Positions 23,347 through 32,086 are shown, counted from the first letter of the stretch. The stretch: 41,989 nt of DNA from Myxococcaceae bacterium (GCA_016926755.1 JAFGNZ010000204.1:1-41989), one strand, 5' to 3'. The notes: generated by a model from the sequence alone, not told the origin. Numbers and translations: made by a program.

Positions 23347-25391
23347 ATATGCGACGGATGCAGCCAGAGGACCTGCCCCACTTCGCGCAAGCCCAGGAAG
23401 GCCTGGTCCGTCACTTCGGCCTGGCCGAGTTCCGGCCGGGGCAGGCGGAGGTGATCAGCTCCGTGCTCGACAGGCGCAACACCGTGGTGGTGATGCCCAC
23501 GGGTGCGGGCAAGAGCCTCTGCTATCAGCTCCCGGCGCTGCTGCTGCCCGGGGTGACACTGGTGGTCTCCCCGCTGATCGCGCTGATGAAGGATCAGGTG
23601 GAGCAGCTCACCGCGCGCGGCATCCCCGCCACCTTCATCAACTCCTCGCTGACGGAGCTGGAGCGGGCGGAGCGGATGAGGCGGCTGCGCGCTCGGGAGT
23701 ACAAGCTCGTCTATGTGGCGCCGGAGCGGCTGCGGAGCTCGAGCTTCCTGGACGCGCTGGGCGAGGTGGGCGTGGACCTGCTCGCCGTGGACGAGGCGCA
23801 CTGCATCTCCCAGTGGGGCCATGACTTCCGGCCGGAGTACGCGCAGCTCGGACAGGTCCGCAAGCGGCTGCGCCCGCCCCGCACGGTGGCGCTCACCGCC
23901 ACGGCCACCCCCGAGGTGCGAGATGACATCATCCGCGTCCTGCTGATGAAGGATCCGCAGGTGTTCGCCCAGGGGTTCGATCGTCCCAACCTCTTCCTGG
24001 AGGTGATGAACGTCAGCGGGGACGAGGAGAAGCGGCAGGCGTGCACGCAGCTGGCGGCGCAGGGGGGCAGCGGCATCATCTACTGCGCCACGCGCAAGGC
24101 GGCGGAGGGGATGCACGCGTCGCTGCACGAGCGGGGCGTGAACGCGGTGCTGTACCACGCGGGCATGGAGGATGAGGCCCGGCGGCACGCGCAGGAGGAG
24201 TTCATGGCGGCGAAGGAGGCGGTGGTGGTGGCCACCAACGCCTTCGGCATGGGCATCGACAAGCCGGACATCCGCTTCGTGGCGCACGCCAACATCCCCA
24301 AGGCGGTGGAGGCGTACTACCAGGAGGTGGGGCGCGCGGGGCGGGACGGGCTGCCGGCCACCGTCGTGCTGCTGTTCAACCACGCGGACGTCTACACGCA
24401 GGAGCGGCTCATCGAGAGCAACCACCCCTCGGAGGTGGTCCTCTCGGATGTGTGGAACGCGGTGCGCACCGTGCCCGAGTTCAACAAGGGCATCGGCGTG
24501 CTGGCGGGGATGGTGGGCGCCAGCGAGTTCGAGGTGTCCGCCGCGCTGCGCATCTTCGAGCGCGAGGGGAAGATCGAGCGCGGAAGCCGGGGCGAGGGCG
24601 AGTACGGCATCACCCTGACGGACAAGGCCTCGGGCGCCCACCCCCACGCGGAGGACGCGCGGCGGCTGCTGCAGTCGCTGCTGGAGGTGTTCCCGGTGGG
24701 GCGCTCGAACACCACGGAGCTGCCCCTGCTGGCGCGGCGCACCGGGCTGGGGCTGGAGGAGGTGCGGCACGCGCTCGGGCTGCTGGAGAAGGCCGGGGCG
24801 GTGAAGGTTCGCCGCCCCTTCGCCGGACGCACCATCCGCGCCCTGGAGCAGGTGCCCTTCCGTGAGCTGGGGGTGGATCTGAGCCGGGTGCGAGAGCAGG
24901 AGCGCCGCGCCTTGCTGCAGCTCAAGCGGATGACGGACTACGCGTACACGCGGCGGTGTCGGCGCGGGTTCATCCTGGGCTACTTCGGCCAGCAGGACGT
25001 GGAGCCGAGCTGCGGCCGCTGTGATGTGTGCGCCGGCAGCCGGATGCCGCGCATGGCGCCGGTGAGCCGGCCCGCGTCCGCCTCGTCCCCGGGGCGCCCG
25101 GAGCACTACAGCGAGCTGGCCGCCACGGAGCTGCGGCGCTGGCGCAAGGCGCTGGCCAAGGATCTGGAGATCCCCCCGTTCATCATCTTCAACGACTCGA
25201 CGCTGCTCGGGCTGGCGGCGGCCCTGCCCACGGATCGGGGCTCCTTCCTCGCGGTGAAGGGCACGGGGGAGAGCCGCTGGGAGCGCTTCGGGCCCAAGGT
25301 GGTGGAGATCTGCCTCATGGCGCGCGCCGCCGGGCACGAGCCCGTGGCCGTGGCGGAGGCCCCCAGGCCGCGCAGGAGCCGCAAGGCCTGA
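23343..25391 (+). CDS. recQ: ATP-dependent DNA helicase RecQ
   Basis: 682 residues from GTG 23343, which overlaps the preceding stop; ATG 23349 two codons on is an alternative. This 3'-5' helicase unwinds recombination and stalled-fork structures. Walker A MPTGAGKSLCYQ (51-62), DEAHCISQWGHDFRPEY with the aromatic-rich loop, TATATPEV (motif III), GIIYCATRK, and motif VI QEVGRAGRDG are present. The RecQ zinc site follows (RRCRRGFILGYFG, CGRCDVC), with the winged helix before it and an HRDC domain at about 585-660 (ELRRWRKALAKDLEIPPFIIF). It converges on the next gene with a 9-bp gap. Confidence 0.97.
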   Translation: MNMRRMQPEDLPHFAQAQEGLVRHFGLAEFRPGQAEVISSVLDRRNTVVVMPTGAGKSLCYQLPALLLPGVTLVVSPLIALMKDQVEQLTARGIPATFINSSLTELERAERMRRLRAREYKLVYVAPERLRSSSFLDALGEVGVDLLAVDEAHCISQWGHDFRPEYAQLGQVRKRLRPPRTVALTATATPEVRDDIIRVLLMKDPQVFAQGFDRPNLFLEVMNVSGDEEKRQACTQLAAQGGSGIIYCATRKAAEGMHASLHERGVNAVLYHAGMEDEARRHAQEEFMAAKEAVVVATNAFGMGIDKPDIRFVAHANIPKAVEAYYQEVGRAGRDGLPATVVLLFNHADVYTQERLIESNHPSEVVLSDVWNAVRTVPEFNKGIGVLAGMVGASEFEVSAALRIFEREGKIERGSRGEGEYGITLTDKASGAHPHAEDARRLLQSLLEVFPVGRSNTTELPLLARRTGLGLEEVRHALGLLEKAGAVKVRRPFAGRTIRALEQVPFRELGVDLSRVREQERRALLQLKRMTDYAYTRRCRRGFILGYFGQQDVEPSCGRCDVCAGSRMPRMAPVSRPASASSPGRPEHYSELAATELRRWRKALAKDLEIPPFIIFNDSTLLGLAAALPTDRGSFLAVKGTGESRWERFGPKVVEICLMARAAGHEPVAVAEAPRPRRSRKA

Positions 25392-25400
25392 GCCGGTGCC

Positions 25401-25790
25401 CTACCCCTGCCCCCGCTGGCTGGACTTCCTGAGCGCCCGGCGCTCCACGTAGGTGCGCAGGCTGCCCACGAAGAGGCCCACCACGAAGGCCAGCAGGAAG
25501 ATGATGACGATGGTGGTGCCCGCGAAGATGAGGCGCACCTGGTAGTCGGGGATCTTCCCGTCGAGATAGGTGGTGCGCAGCGGCTCCATCGCCCCGACGA
25601 GCTCCAGCGCCCGGGCGGGCAGCGAGTCCAGCGACAGGGAGAGCCGCTGGACGAAGCGCACCGGGTAGAAGCGCCGCGCCACCTCCACGCCGATGCCTAC
25701 CACCAGGTAGAGGATGGAGAGCAGGAAGGCGTTGCTCCCCATGATGCGCAGGAGCGGGAACGGAACCTGCGGTTCGGGAGGTGTCTCCAC
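25401..25790 (-). CDS. small two-span membrane protein
   Basis: 129 residues from GTG 25790, one base after the stop of the large TPR gene, so the two form an operon. Hydrophobic spans are at about 17-37 (GSNAFLLSILYLVVGIGVEVA) and 86-110 (LIFAGTTIVIIFLLAFVVGLFVG). The loop between them (LSLDSLPARALELVGAMEP) is about 45 residues; the C-terminus is basic (RRALRKSSQRGQG), which suggests a cytoplasmic end. No family is recognised. It may be an accessory of the TPR protein in the inner membrane. Confidence 0.82.
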   Translation of the reverse strand: METPPEPQVPFPLLRIMGSNAFLLSILYLVVGIGVEVARRFYPVRFVQRLSLSLDSLPARALELVGAMEPLRTTYLDGKIPDYQVRLIFAGTTIVIIFLLAFVVGLFVGSLRTYVERRALRKSSQRGQG

Positions 25791-25791
25791 G

Positions 25792-28700
25792 CTACTTCAC
25801 CCGGCGCTTGAGGTTCGGCAGGTTCTTCTTCACCCGCTTGGCCTCCTCCGAGGAGCCCGCGAGCTTGAGGAACGTCTCGTACTCCTGGATGGCGCGTGGC
25901 AGCTCCTCCGGCTTGCGCGCGAGCGCGTCCGCCAGGGCCAGGCGCGCCATCCCATGCGTCGGATCCAGCTCCACCGCCTGGGTGAGCGCCGCCAGCGCCG
26001 GCTCCTCCTGCCGCTGCCGCGCGGCCACCAGCCCCAGCGCCAGGTGAGCCCGCCCGCTGACCGGATCCAGCTTCACCGCCTCCTCCGCCGCGGCCCGGGC
26101 CCCCTTCACGTCCCCGGAGCTCAGCAGCACCCGGGCAAGCGCCGTCTGCACGAACGCCTTGTCCCACACCGTGGTCGCCTTGCTCGCCAGGTTCCGCAGC
26201 GCATTGGCCCCCGACCTGCCACCCTCGGATGGGTACGCGTAGTGCTCGCCCACCAGTCCGCAGAGGACATCCGGCCCATCCGTCCGCGCCTTCTCGAAGG
26301 CCCCCTCCGCATCCCCGGGCTTGTCCTGGCGCAGGTAGAGGTGGGCGATCTCGCAGTACGTCTCCGGATCCTGCGAGTTGATCCGAGCCGAGCGCTCCAG
26401 GGCGCTGAGGCCTCCCCTGGCGTCTCCCGCGGAGAAGAGGATCACCGAGCGCAGGCGGAACCCCTGGGCGTCGTCCGTGGCGAGCTTCACCGAGCGCACC
26501 GTGTCCGCCGCCTCCTGGCGCCGCCCCGAGCGCAGGAGCGCCAGGGCATAGCCCTTCTGCGCGTCCACGCTGTCGGGGCTGTCGTTCTTCCACGCCTCGA
26601 ACTGCTTGAAGCCCTCCTCCGTACGGCCCAGCGCCAGCAGCGCCAGCCCGAGCGCCTCGCGGGCCTCACCGTGGAAGCCGTTGCGCTGCACCGCCTGCGT
26701 CAGCGGCTTGAGGGCCATGTCCGGCAGCCCGCGCGTGAGCAGCAGCCGCCCCAGCGCGCAGGCGCCCTCGTAGTCCCGGGAGTCCTTCATGGCCTCCTCG
26801 AACTGGCTCTGCGCCTTGGCCAGCGAGCCCAGCTTCCAGTGCACCCGCCCCAGCGCCACCCGGAGCTCCGTCCGAGGGCGCTTCACCGCGCCCACGGCCT
26901 TCTCCAGCACCTCGCGCGCCTGCTCGCCCTCGCCATTCATGGTGTCCGCCATGGCCAGGTAGCTGACGGCCTCGGGGGGATAGCGGTTGTTCACCCGCGT
27001 CTTCTCCAGCTCCGCGCGCACCTTCTTCCACTCCCCCTGCCGCGCGTAGGCCGCCGCGCGCACCAGCGACACCCGCCGGCCTTCGGCCCCCTCCAGCTGC
27101 TTGAGCGCCTCCTTCACCCGATCGCGATCCAGCAGCGTCCGCACCAGCCCCTCCCGGGCGGCCTCGCTCTTCTTCATCCCGAGCGCGGCCAGGTAGGCCT
27201 TCTCGGCCTCCTGCAGCTTGCCGGCCGCGCGGCTCGCCTCGCCGAGCGCCAGGTGGAATTCGAAGGCGAGCGGGCCCTTCGTCCCGCCCGTGAGCAGGCG
27301 CAGCGCCTCGTCGTGCTGGCCCAGCTCCGCCAGGAGCCGCCCCTGGATGAGCTGCTGCCGCGAGCGCAGCGGCTCCTGCAGCCCCTGCTCCCCGCTCAGC
27401 GCCTGCATGTCGGTGAGCGCCGCGTCCAGCTCCTCCCCCATCGCGAGCCGGCTCTCCGCCAGGCCGATGCGCGCCACCGGGTGCTCAGGAGAGATCTCCC
27501 GCGCGCTCGCGTACACCTTCAGTGCGTTGGGGTGGTCGTCGAAGTCCTGGTAGTAGTGGCCCAGCTCGACCAGCGCGCGCACGTTGCGCGAGGACAGCTC
27601 CAGGGCGCGCTTGAAGTGCTCCAGCGCCCGCTCCGGCTTCTTGTCCTCCAGCAGCAGGGTGCCGGCCAGCGTGTGCAGCTCGGCGGAGTTCTCCTCCTGG
27701 GCCGCCAGCACCGCGCGGCGGGCGGGCTCTCGCGCCCTGGCATCGGCCACCAGCAGGTCGGTGGAGAGGCTCAGCCCCAGGTACCGGGCCCGCACTTCCG
27801 GCTGCTCCAGCGCGGAGAGCGCCGCCTGGCGGTCTTCGAGCAGGCCCCCATGGTCGGCGTAGAGCAGCGCGTGCGAGTACGCCTTCAGCGCCCAGGCCCG
27901 GCTGCTGCCCTCGTCCATCTCATAGGCGCGCTCGAGCAGCGCGAGCGCCTCGCGCAGGGAGGCCCGGGTGTCCTGGGAGATGACCCGCTCGGTGCGCTCC
28001 AGCACCTCCGCGAGCGTCTGGCCGCCCTGCCGCGCGCGCCGGAAGAGGTAGGCCCCCAGCCCCACGCCCAGCACCACCACCAGCAGCCCGCCCACGGCGA
28101 GCTTCAGCCCGTAGCGGGCGAGGAAGGAGGGGTTCGCCGCGCTCTTGGCGATCTTCTCGCGCAGCTCCTTCTCGTAGGCGGCGGCGATGGCCGCGGCGTC
28201 CGCGTCCGAGGCCCCTCCCGCGCGTGAAGCGGCGGGCTGGGCCGCCGGCTCGGCGTCCTCCGGGATGTCGTCCAGGAGCGAGCGCTTGGAGCCCGCCTTC
28301 GGGGCAGCGCCGCGAGCGCGGGCTGGACGAGTCGTGTCGGACACGCGCGCGGCCGCTGGCACCGCGGGCAGCTCCTCGTCGGGAGGGGGTAGATCCCCCA
28401 GGAGCCCACCCCCCGCGGACGCAGGCGGCGCGGCCGCGTCGGCGTCAGGCTGGGTCTCCGGCTCGGGCGGGTAGCCCTGCTGCTCGGCGTCCTCGGGCAG
28501 GTCCACGTCGGGGAGCAGCCCTCCCGAGCCCTCCTCACGTTCGGTCCTGGCCTCTGCCTCCGCGCCGGGCTGCGTGTCCTCCTCTTCCCTCCCCGCGAAG
28601 GGAGGCGGGGTGTCCGCGAGCTCTTCCTCGGTGGGTGGCGCGGGCGGCTGCGCCCGCCGAGGCGGGAACATGTAGACCTTCGCCCGGGGGGTGCCCCGAG

Positions 28701-29448
28701 GCGGCGTCTGATCATCCTCGCTCGGTCCAGGCTGCTCACCGGCGGCCTGTCCCTCGGCTGGCGGAGAGGCCTCGCTCGGGAAATCCTCCATCTGGATGGC
28801 GGTGAACTGACGCGTGGCGTCGTCGCCATCATAGGGATCGTAGGGCACCTCCGAGTCATCCCCGGGAGCAGGAGGGCTGTCCGGAGGCGCGGGGGGTGGC
28901 TCCTCCTGCGCGCCCTGCGCTTCGGCGGCCGGAGCGGGAGCCTGCTCGGGTGGCGCCGCGGGCTGCTCCTCTTCCAGCGGCTTGGGGGCGAGCGCGTTGG
29001 CGGTGATGCCGGGCAGGTCCGCCAACACCGGCGCCGGCCCTCCCGAGAGGGCCTGCTGGGTCTGCTCCAGCCACAGGCGCACGCGGCCATCGTTGGGCTG
29101 CAGCGCCACGGCCTTGCGCAGGATCGGCAGCGCCGAGCGGAACAGCCCGCGCTGGACCAGCACCTCGCCGATCAGGTTGTAGGCGTGGGCATTCTCCTTA
29201 TCGATCGCGATCGCCTGATCGAACTGCTCCATCGCCTGGGCGGGCTTGCCCAGCTGGAGCAACGCCTTGCCCCACAGGACGCGGCCGATGACGGAGTTGG
29301 CGTGATGCGCGAGGCCCTGCTGGCACACCTCCAGGGCGCGCGCGGGCTCACCTTTTTCGAGGAGCACCTTGGCGAGCTCGACGAAAACGGAGGATGAGGG
29401 GTCTTGCAGCAACAGCTGCTCGTACCGCTCCACCATCGACTTGGCCAT
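25792..29448 (-). CDS. large single-span TPR protein (cytoplasmic and periplasmic TPR arrays)
   Basis: 1218 residues. Residues 1-140 hold about four TPRs (VFVELAKVLLEKGEPARALEV, GRVLWGKALLQLGKPAQAMEQF). Residues 150-440 are a disordered acidic/proline/alanine linker (PPAPPDSPPAPGDDSEVP; DDATRQFTAIQ). One membrane span lies at about 448-468 (LAVGGLLVVVLGVGLGAYLF). The remaining 750 residues are many TPRs (ALEHFKRALELSSRNVRALVELGHYY; ALEPEL-type helix pairs) that should lie in the periplasm. This plan suggests a scaffold linking cytoplasmic and envelope parts, and it resembles the other large TPR gene at 35376. Large TPR envelope proteins occur among myxobacterial gliding and secretion machines, but orthology is not shown. 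The downstream gene is a small membrane protein. Confidence 0.9.
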   Translation of the reverse strand: MAKSMVERYEQLLLQDPSSSVFVELAKVLLEKGEPARALEVCQQGLAHHANSVIGRVLWGKALLQLGKPAQAMEQFDQAIAIDKENAHAYNLIGEVLVQRGLFRSALPILRKAVALQPNDGRVRLWLEQTQQALSGGPAPVLADLPGITANALAPKPLEEEQPAAPPEQAPAPAAEAQGAQEEPPPAPPDSPPAPGDDSEVPYDPYDGDDATRQFTAIQMEDFPSEASPPAEGQAAGEQPGPSEDDQTPPRGTPRAKVYMFPPRRAQPPAPPTEEELADTPPPFAGREEEDTQPGAEAEARTEREEGSGGLLPDVDLPEDAEQQGYPPEPETQPDADAAAPPASAGGGLLGDLPPPDEELPAVPAAARVSDTTRPARARGAAPKAGSKRSLLDDIPEDAEPAAQPAASRAGGASDADAAAIAAAYEKELREKIAKSAANPSFLARYGLKLAVGGLLVVVLGVGLGAYLFRRARQGGQTLAEVLERTERVISQDTRASLREALALLERAYEMDEGSSRAWALKAYSHALLYADHGGLLEDRQAALSALEQPEVRARYLGLSLSTDLLVADARAREPARRAVLAAQEENSAELHTLAGTLLLEDKKPERALEHFKRALELSSRNVRALVELGHYYQDFDDHPNALKVYASAREISPEHPVARIGLAESRLAMGEELDAALTDMQALSGEQGLQEPLRSRQQLIQGRLLAELGQHDEALRLLTGGTKGPLAFEFHLALGEASRAAGKLQEAEKAYLAALGMKKSEAAREGLVRTLLDRDRVKEALKQLEGAEGRRVSLVRAAAYARQGEWKKVRAELEKTRVNNRYPPEAVSYLAMADTMNGEGEQAREVLEKAVGAVKRPRTELRVALGRVHWKLGSLAKAQSQFEEAMKDSRDYEGACALGRLLLTRGLPDMALKPLTQAVQRNGFHGEAREALGLALLALGRTEEGFKQFEAWKNDSPDSVDAQKGYALALLRSGRRQEAADTVRSVKLATDDAQGFRLRSVILFSAGDARGGLSALERSARINSQDPETYCEIAHLYLRQDKPGDAEGAFEKARTDGPDVLCGLVGEHYAYPSEGGRSGANALRNLASKATTVWDKAFVQTALARVLLSSGDVKGARAAAEEAVKLDPVSGRAHLALGLVAARQRQEEPALAALTQAVELDPTHGMARLALADALARKPEELPRAIQEYETFLKLAGSSEEAKRVKKNLPNLKRRVK

Positions 29449-29462
29449 GGACGTTCGGAACT

Positions 29463-29497
29463 CCGGTGCGGGGGCGGGGCATGGACGATAGCACCGG
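29463..29497. promoter_or_regulatory. inverted repeat in divergent promoter region
   Basis: CCGGTGC (29463-29469) and GCACCGG (29491-29497) are perfect inverted copies whose centres are 28 bp apart, in the 95-bp space between the divergent TPR and lipoprotein starts. A near-copy CCGGGTGC follows at 29519-29526. The placement would suit a dimeric regulator, but short GC-rich repeats arise easily by chance in this genome. Confidence 0.3.
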
Positions 29498-29543
29498 GAT
29501 CTACTTGTGGGGCCTCTTCCGGGTGCTACCGTTGCCTACCACC

Positions 29544-29963
29544 ATGCGCTCGCTCGTCCCCCTCCTCCTCCTGACCCTGCTGGGTGGGGCTTGTGCCCAC
29601 ACCCCCAAGAGCACGGGCATGGAAGGACTCAAGCCCGTCGTCGAGGACTTCCACAAACGCATCCGCTGGAAGGACTTCCGGGGAGCTGCCCGGCACCTGA
29701 TCCCCGAGCGCCGAGAGGCCTTCGTGCGCGCCCGGAGCGAGCTGCATGACGAGCGGGATCTCTCCATCACGGACTTCGAGATCCTGGAGGCGGTGCTGGA
29801 GCCCGATGGGATGCGGGCCACCGTCACCACGCGGCTCCAGTGGATGCGGCTGCCCTCCGCCTCCGAGCAGACAGCCACCGTCACCTCGGAGTTCGTCTTC
29901 CGGGACGGGACGTGGCTGCTGGAGCGGATGCTGGACGGGCCCTTCGCGGGCGAGCTGCCGTAG
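29544..29963 (+). CDS. small hypothetical lipoprotein
   Basis: 139 residues from ATG 29544. The signal MRSLVPLLLLTLLGGAC has a clean lipobox (LGGAC), lipidated at Cys17. The mature part (about 120 residues) reads VEDFHKRIRWKDFRGAARHLIPERREAF, then DLSITDFEILEAVL, RATVTTRLQWMRLPS, and EFVFRDGTWLLERML, an NTF2/SnoaL-like alpha+beta pattern common in small lipoproteins. No named family. It is divergent from the TPR gene. Its stop codon is followed directly by an A8 run that belongs to a terminator on the other strand. Confidence 0.85.
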   Translation: MRSLVPLLLLTLLGGACAHTPKSTGMEGLKPVVEDFHKRIRWKDFRGAARHLIPERREAFVRARSELHDERDLSITDFEILEAVLEPDGMRATVTTRLQWMRLPSASEQTATVTSEFVFRDGTWLLERMLDGPFAGELP

Positions 29964-30008
29964 AAAAAAAACCGCCCGTCGACTCGGGGCCGGCCGAGGC
30001 GACGGGCG
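29964..30008 (-). terminator. Rho-independent terminator for the minus-strand glycan operon
   Basis: CGCCCGTCG (29973-29981) pairs with CGACGGGCG (30000-30008), and inside it CTCGG (29983-29987) pairs with CCGAG (29994-29998) around a 6-nt loop. On the minus strand the stem is followed by eight T residues (29971-29964). This is a textbook intrinsic terminator for transcripts coming from the epimerase gene at 30277. The plus strand has no T-run after the stem, so it is mainly one-directional. The T-run abuts the stop codon of the lipoprotein gene. Confidence 0.85.
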
Positions 30009-30200
30009 TCGAGAGTTCCCCTATGGAACCCCCTAACCAGGGTGGCGGGGCGACGACTCAGTTCCGGTCCGTCGTCGCCGCGCCTTCTTGCCGCTGTCTA
30101 TGAGCAAGGCCGATGCCACCGCCCCAGCCCCAGGCATGACACGTAAGATCAAGCACTTGCGCTGGGAGCCAGCCGCCAGAGGCATGCCAGCGGGGCCAGG

Positions 30201-30276
30201 GACCTGACACGGCTGTCAGGCACCCGTCGCCTTCCCGGCGGAAGGGGCCTGACATGGCTGTCAGATTCCCGTCAGG
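30201..30276. repeat. two tandem CTGACA hairpin repeats
   Basis: CCTGACA-CGGC-TGTCAGG (30203-30220) and CCTGACA-TGGC-TGTCAG (30248-30264) are near-identical hairpins 45 bp apart, each followed by a CCCGTC-containing tail. A further CTGACGG lies at the end of the second unit on the minus strand. They lie just past the epimerase stop. The rest of 30009-30200 holds no gene and no clear element apart from GTTCC/GGAAC near 30016. Roles could be transcript-end processing, a protein-binding site or an interspersed genomic repeat. Confidence 0.6.
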
Positions 30277-31200
30277 CTAATCACCGACGACGGCGCGGAT
30301 GGTGTCGCGCATGGAGTGGCGGGGCTTCCAGCCGGCCTCCTGCTGCCAGCGGCTGCCATCCACGTTGCAGAGGAACTGGATGTGGTCCAGCTCCGGGGGC
30401 GGGAAGTTGGCGAGGCGATACTTGAAGAGCATCCCCAGCAGAGGCCGGGCGACGGGGTGCGGCACGGGGATGGGGGTGTGGCCCAGCTCGCGCAGCACGG
30501 AGGACAGGGGCACCTCGCCGGGGCCGACGACGTTGTAGACGCCCCTCAGCTCGGGGCTCAGGGCCGCGATCATGGCGCGCGCCACGTCCTCCACGTGGAT
30601 GAGCTGCACCATGGGATCGAACCCCGCCAGCGTCCACGGGCGGCGCAGCCGCAGGTAGTTGGAGGGGGCGTTCTTGATGGTGGGGCCGACAATATGGACG
30701 GGGCGGAGGATGACGGTGTTGATGTCCGGGTGCCGCCAGAAGAAGCCATGCGCGAGCATGTCCACTTCGATCAGATCGCGCACGCCCGAGAAGCGGCTGG
30801 CCGCCATGAGCGGCGCGTCCTCGGTGAGGAAGTTGGAGTTGTCCGGGCTGGGGCCGTAGACGTTGGCCGAGGAGAGGACGACGACCTTCTTCACGCCGTA
30901 CTTGGCGCAGTACTCGAGCAGGCGCGTGGTGCCCACCACGTTGAAGGAGTGGTGCTCCTCCTCGCTCATGCGCGGGTCATGCATGATGCCCATGTGGATG
31001 ACGGCGCTGATCTCGTTCTTGCGGAAGACGTCCTCGGCCTTCTTCTTGCGCAGATCGAGCTGGTACATCTCGACGTCCTTGGGCCTGCCCACGAAGGGGC
31101 GCCGATCGATGCCGATGATGCGCTCTGTCTTGTGGAGCTGCTTGGCGAGCGTGCGGCCCAGGTTGCCGCTGATGCCGGTGACGACGATGGCCTTCCTCAT
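30277..31200 (-). CDS. NAD-dependent epimerase/dehydratase family protein (extended SDR)
   Basis: 307 residues. VVTGISGNLGR (6-16) is the Rossmann TGxxGxxG motif, DLDLRKK-type and VIHMG segments follow, and SSANVYGPSP (110-119) is the extended-SDR serine region. The usual YxxxK appears as Phe137-x-x-x-Arg141 (ASRFSGVRDLIEVD), so the classic proton-transfer pair is absent. ILRPVHIVGP and QLIHVEDVARAM are typical of the nucleotide-sugar epimerase fold. It is the last gene of the minus-strand cluster with the acyltransferase (31-nt gap). It may act on a sugar or lipid precursor or bind without catalysis. Confidence 0.9.
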   Translation of the reverse strand: MRKAIVVTGISGNLGRTLAKQLHKTERIIGIDRRPFVGRPKDVEMYQLDLRKKKAEDVFRKNEISAVIHMGIMHDPRMSEEEHHSFNVVGTTRLLEYCAKYGVKKVVVLSSANVYGPSPDNSNFLTEDAPLMAASRFSGVRDLIEVDMLAHGFFWRHPDINTVILRPVHIVGPTIKNAPSNYLRLRRPWTLAGFDPMVQLIHVEDVARAMIAALSPELRGVYNVVGPGEVPLSSVLRELGHTPIPVPHPVARPLLGMLFKYRLANFPPPELDHIQFLCNVDGSRWQQEAGWKPRHSMRDTIRAVVGD

Positions 31201-31231
31201 GGAGCCCCCCTCCTCATGGACTTCCCTTCCC

Positions 31232-32086
31232 TCACCAGAAGATGCTCCGGCGCTCCTTGAGGCCCTGGTGGATCATGGACTGGATGGCGGCCTTCACGGT
31301 GCGCACCTTCTTGTCCAGCTCGCTGTCCTCGTCATCCGGCCGGCCGGTGAAGTGCAGCGGGTCGCCGAAGTAGAGGCGGTACTTGGTGGGCAGCGGGATG
31401 GGCAGCCCGGTGGGCGTGATGGGGAAGGCCGGGAAGCCGAGCAGCTTCGCCACCGGCTTGAGATCCATCAGCGCGGGGGCCTGCTCCTCGGCGCCGATGA
31501 CGGCCACGGGGACGATGGGGGTGTGGGTCTCCAGGGCCAGGCGCATGAAGCCCAGGCCGAACTCCTGGAGCTGGTAGCGCTGCGGCCACAGCTTGGCGAT
31601 GCCGCGCGCGCCCTCGGGGAAGACGAGGATGGCCTCGTCCGACTCCAGCAGGCGCCGGCAGTTCTCCGGCGTGCCGACGATCTGCCCGATCCGGGCCATG
31701 AAGGTGGAGACATAGGGCAGCGAGGGCACCCACTTCTCCACCATGCTGCGGATGGCGCGCGGGGGAGAGGCCTCCATCATCATCGCCACGCCGATCATGG
31801 CGCCGTCCATGGGGAGCTGGCCGGAGTGGTTGGAGACGAGCAGCACGCGGCCCGCGGGCACCTTCTCGATGCCGAAGGTCTCCACCCGGAAGTAGTTCCG
31901 GTAGAGCCAGAGGAAGGGCCCCACCGCGGCGAGGCTGAAGTCCAGGTTGAAGCCGAACGGATCGACTCCGTATTCGTTCTCCGTCCGCACGAGCGCCTGG
32001 AGCCGCTCATTGCGCTCCTGGCCCGCCATCTGCTCCGTCCAGCCCTTCAGGCGCTGCCGGATCTTGTCGCCAAGCCCCTCGAACAT
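31232..32086 (-). CDS. lysophospholipid acyltransferase-family protein
   Basis: 284 residues. VSNHSGQLPMDG (84-95) is the catalytic motif in the longer-spaced form found in hemolysin-like/DAGAT-like acyltransferases (His87, Asp94), and LVFPEGARG (154-162) is the glycerolipid-binding motif. IVPVAVIGAEEQAP and LPTKYRLYFGDPLHF complete the PlsC/LPLAT fold. An amphipathic start precedes it and there is no clear transmembrane helix. It probably transfers an acyl chain to a lipid or a glycan at the inner face of the membrane, next to deacetylase and glycosyltransferase genes. Confidence 0.92.
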   Translation of the reverse strand: MFEGLGDKIRQRLKGWTEQMAGQERNERLQALVRTENEYGVDPFGFNLDFSLAAVGPFLWLYRNYFRVETFGIEKVPAGRVLLVSNHSGQLPMDGAMIGVAMMMEASPPRAIRSMVEKWVPSLPYVSTFMARIGQIVGTPENCRRLLESDEAILVFPEGARGIAKLWPQRYQLQEFGLGFMRLALETHTPIVPVAVIGAEEQAPALMDLKPVAKLLGFPAFPITPTGLPIPLPTKYRLYFGDPLHFTGRPDDEDSELDKKVRTVKAAIQSMIHQGLKERRSIFW

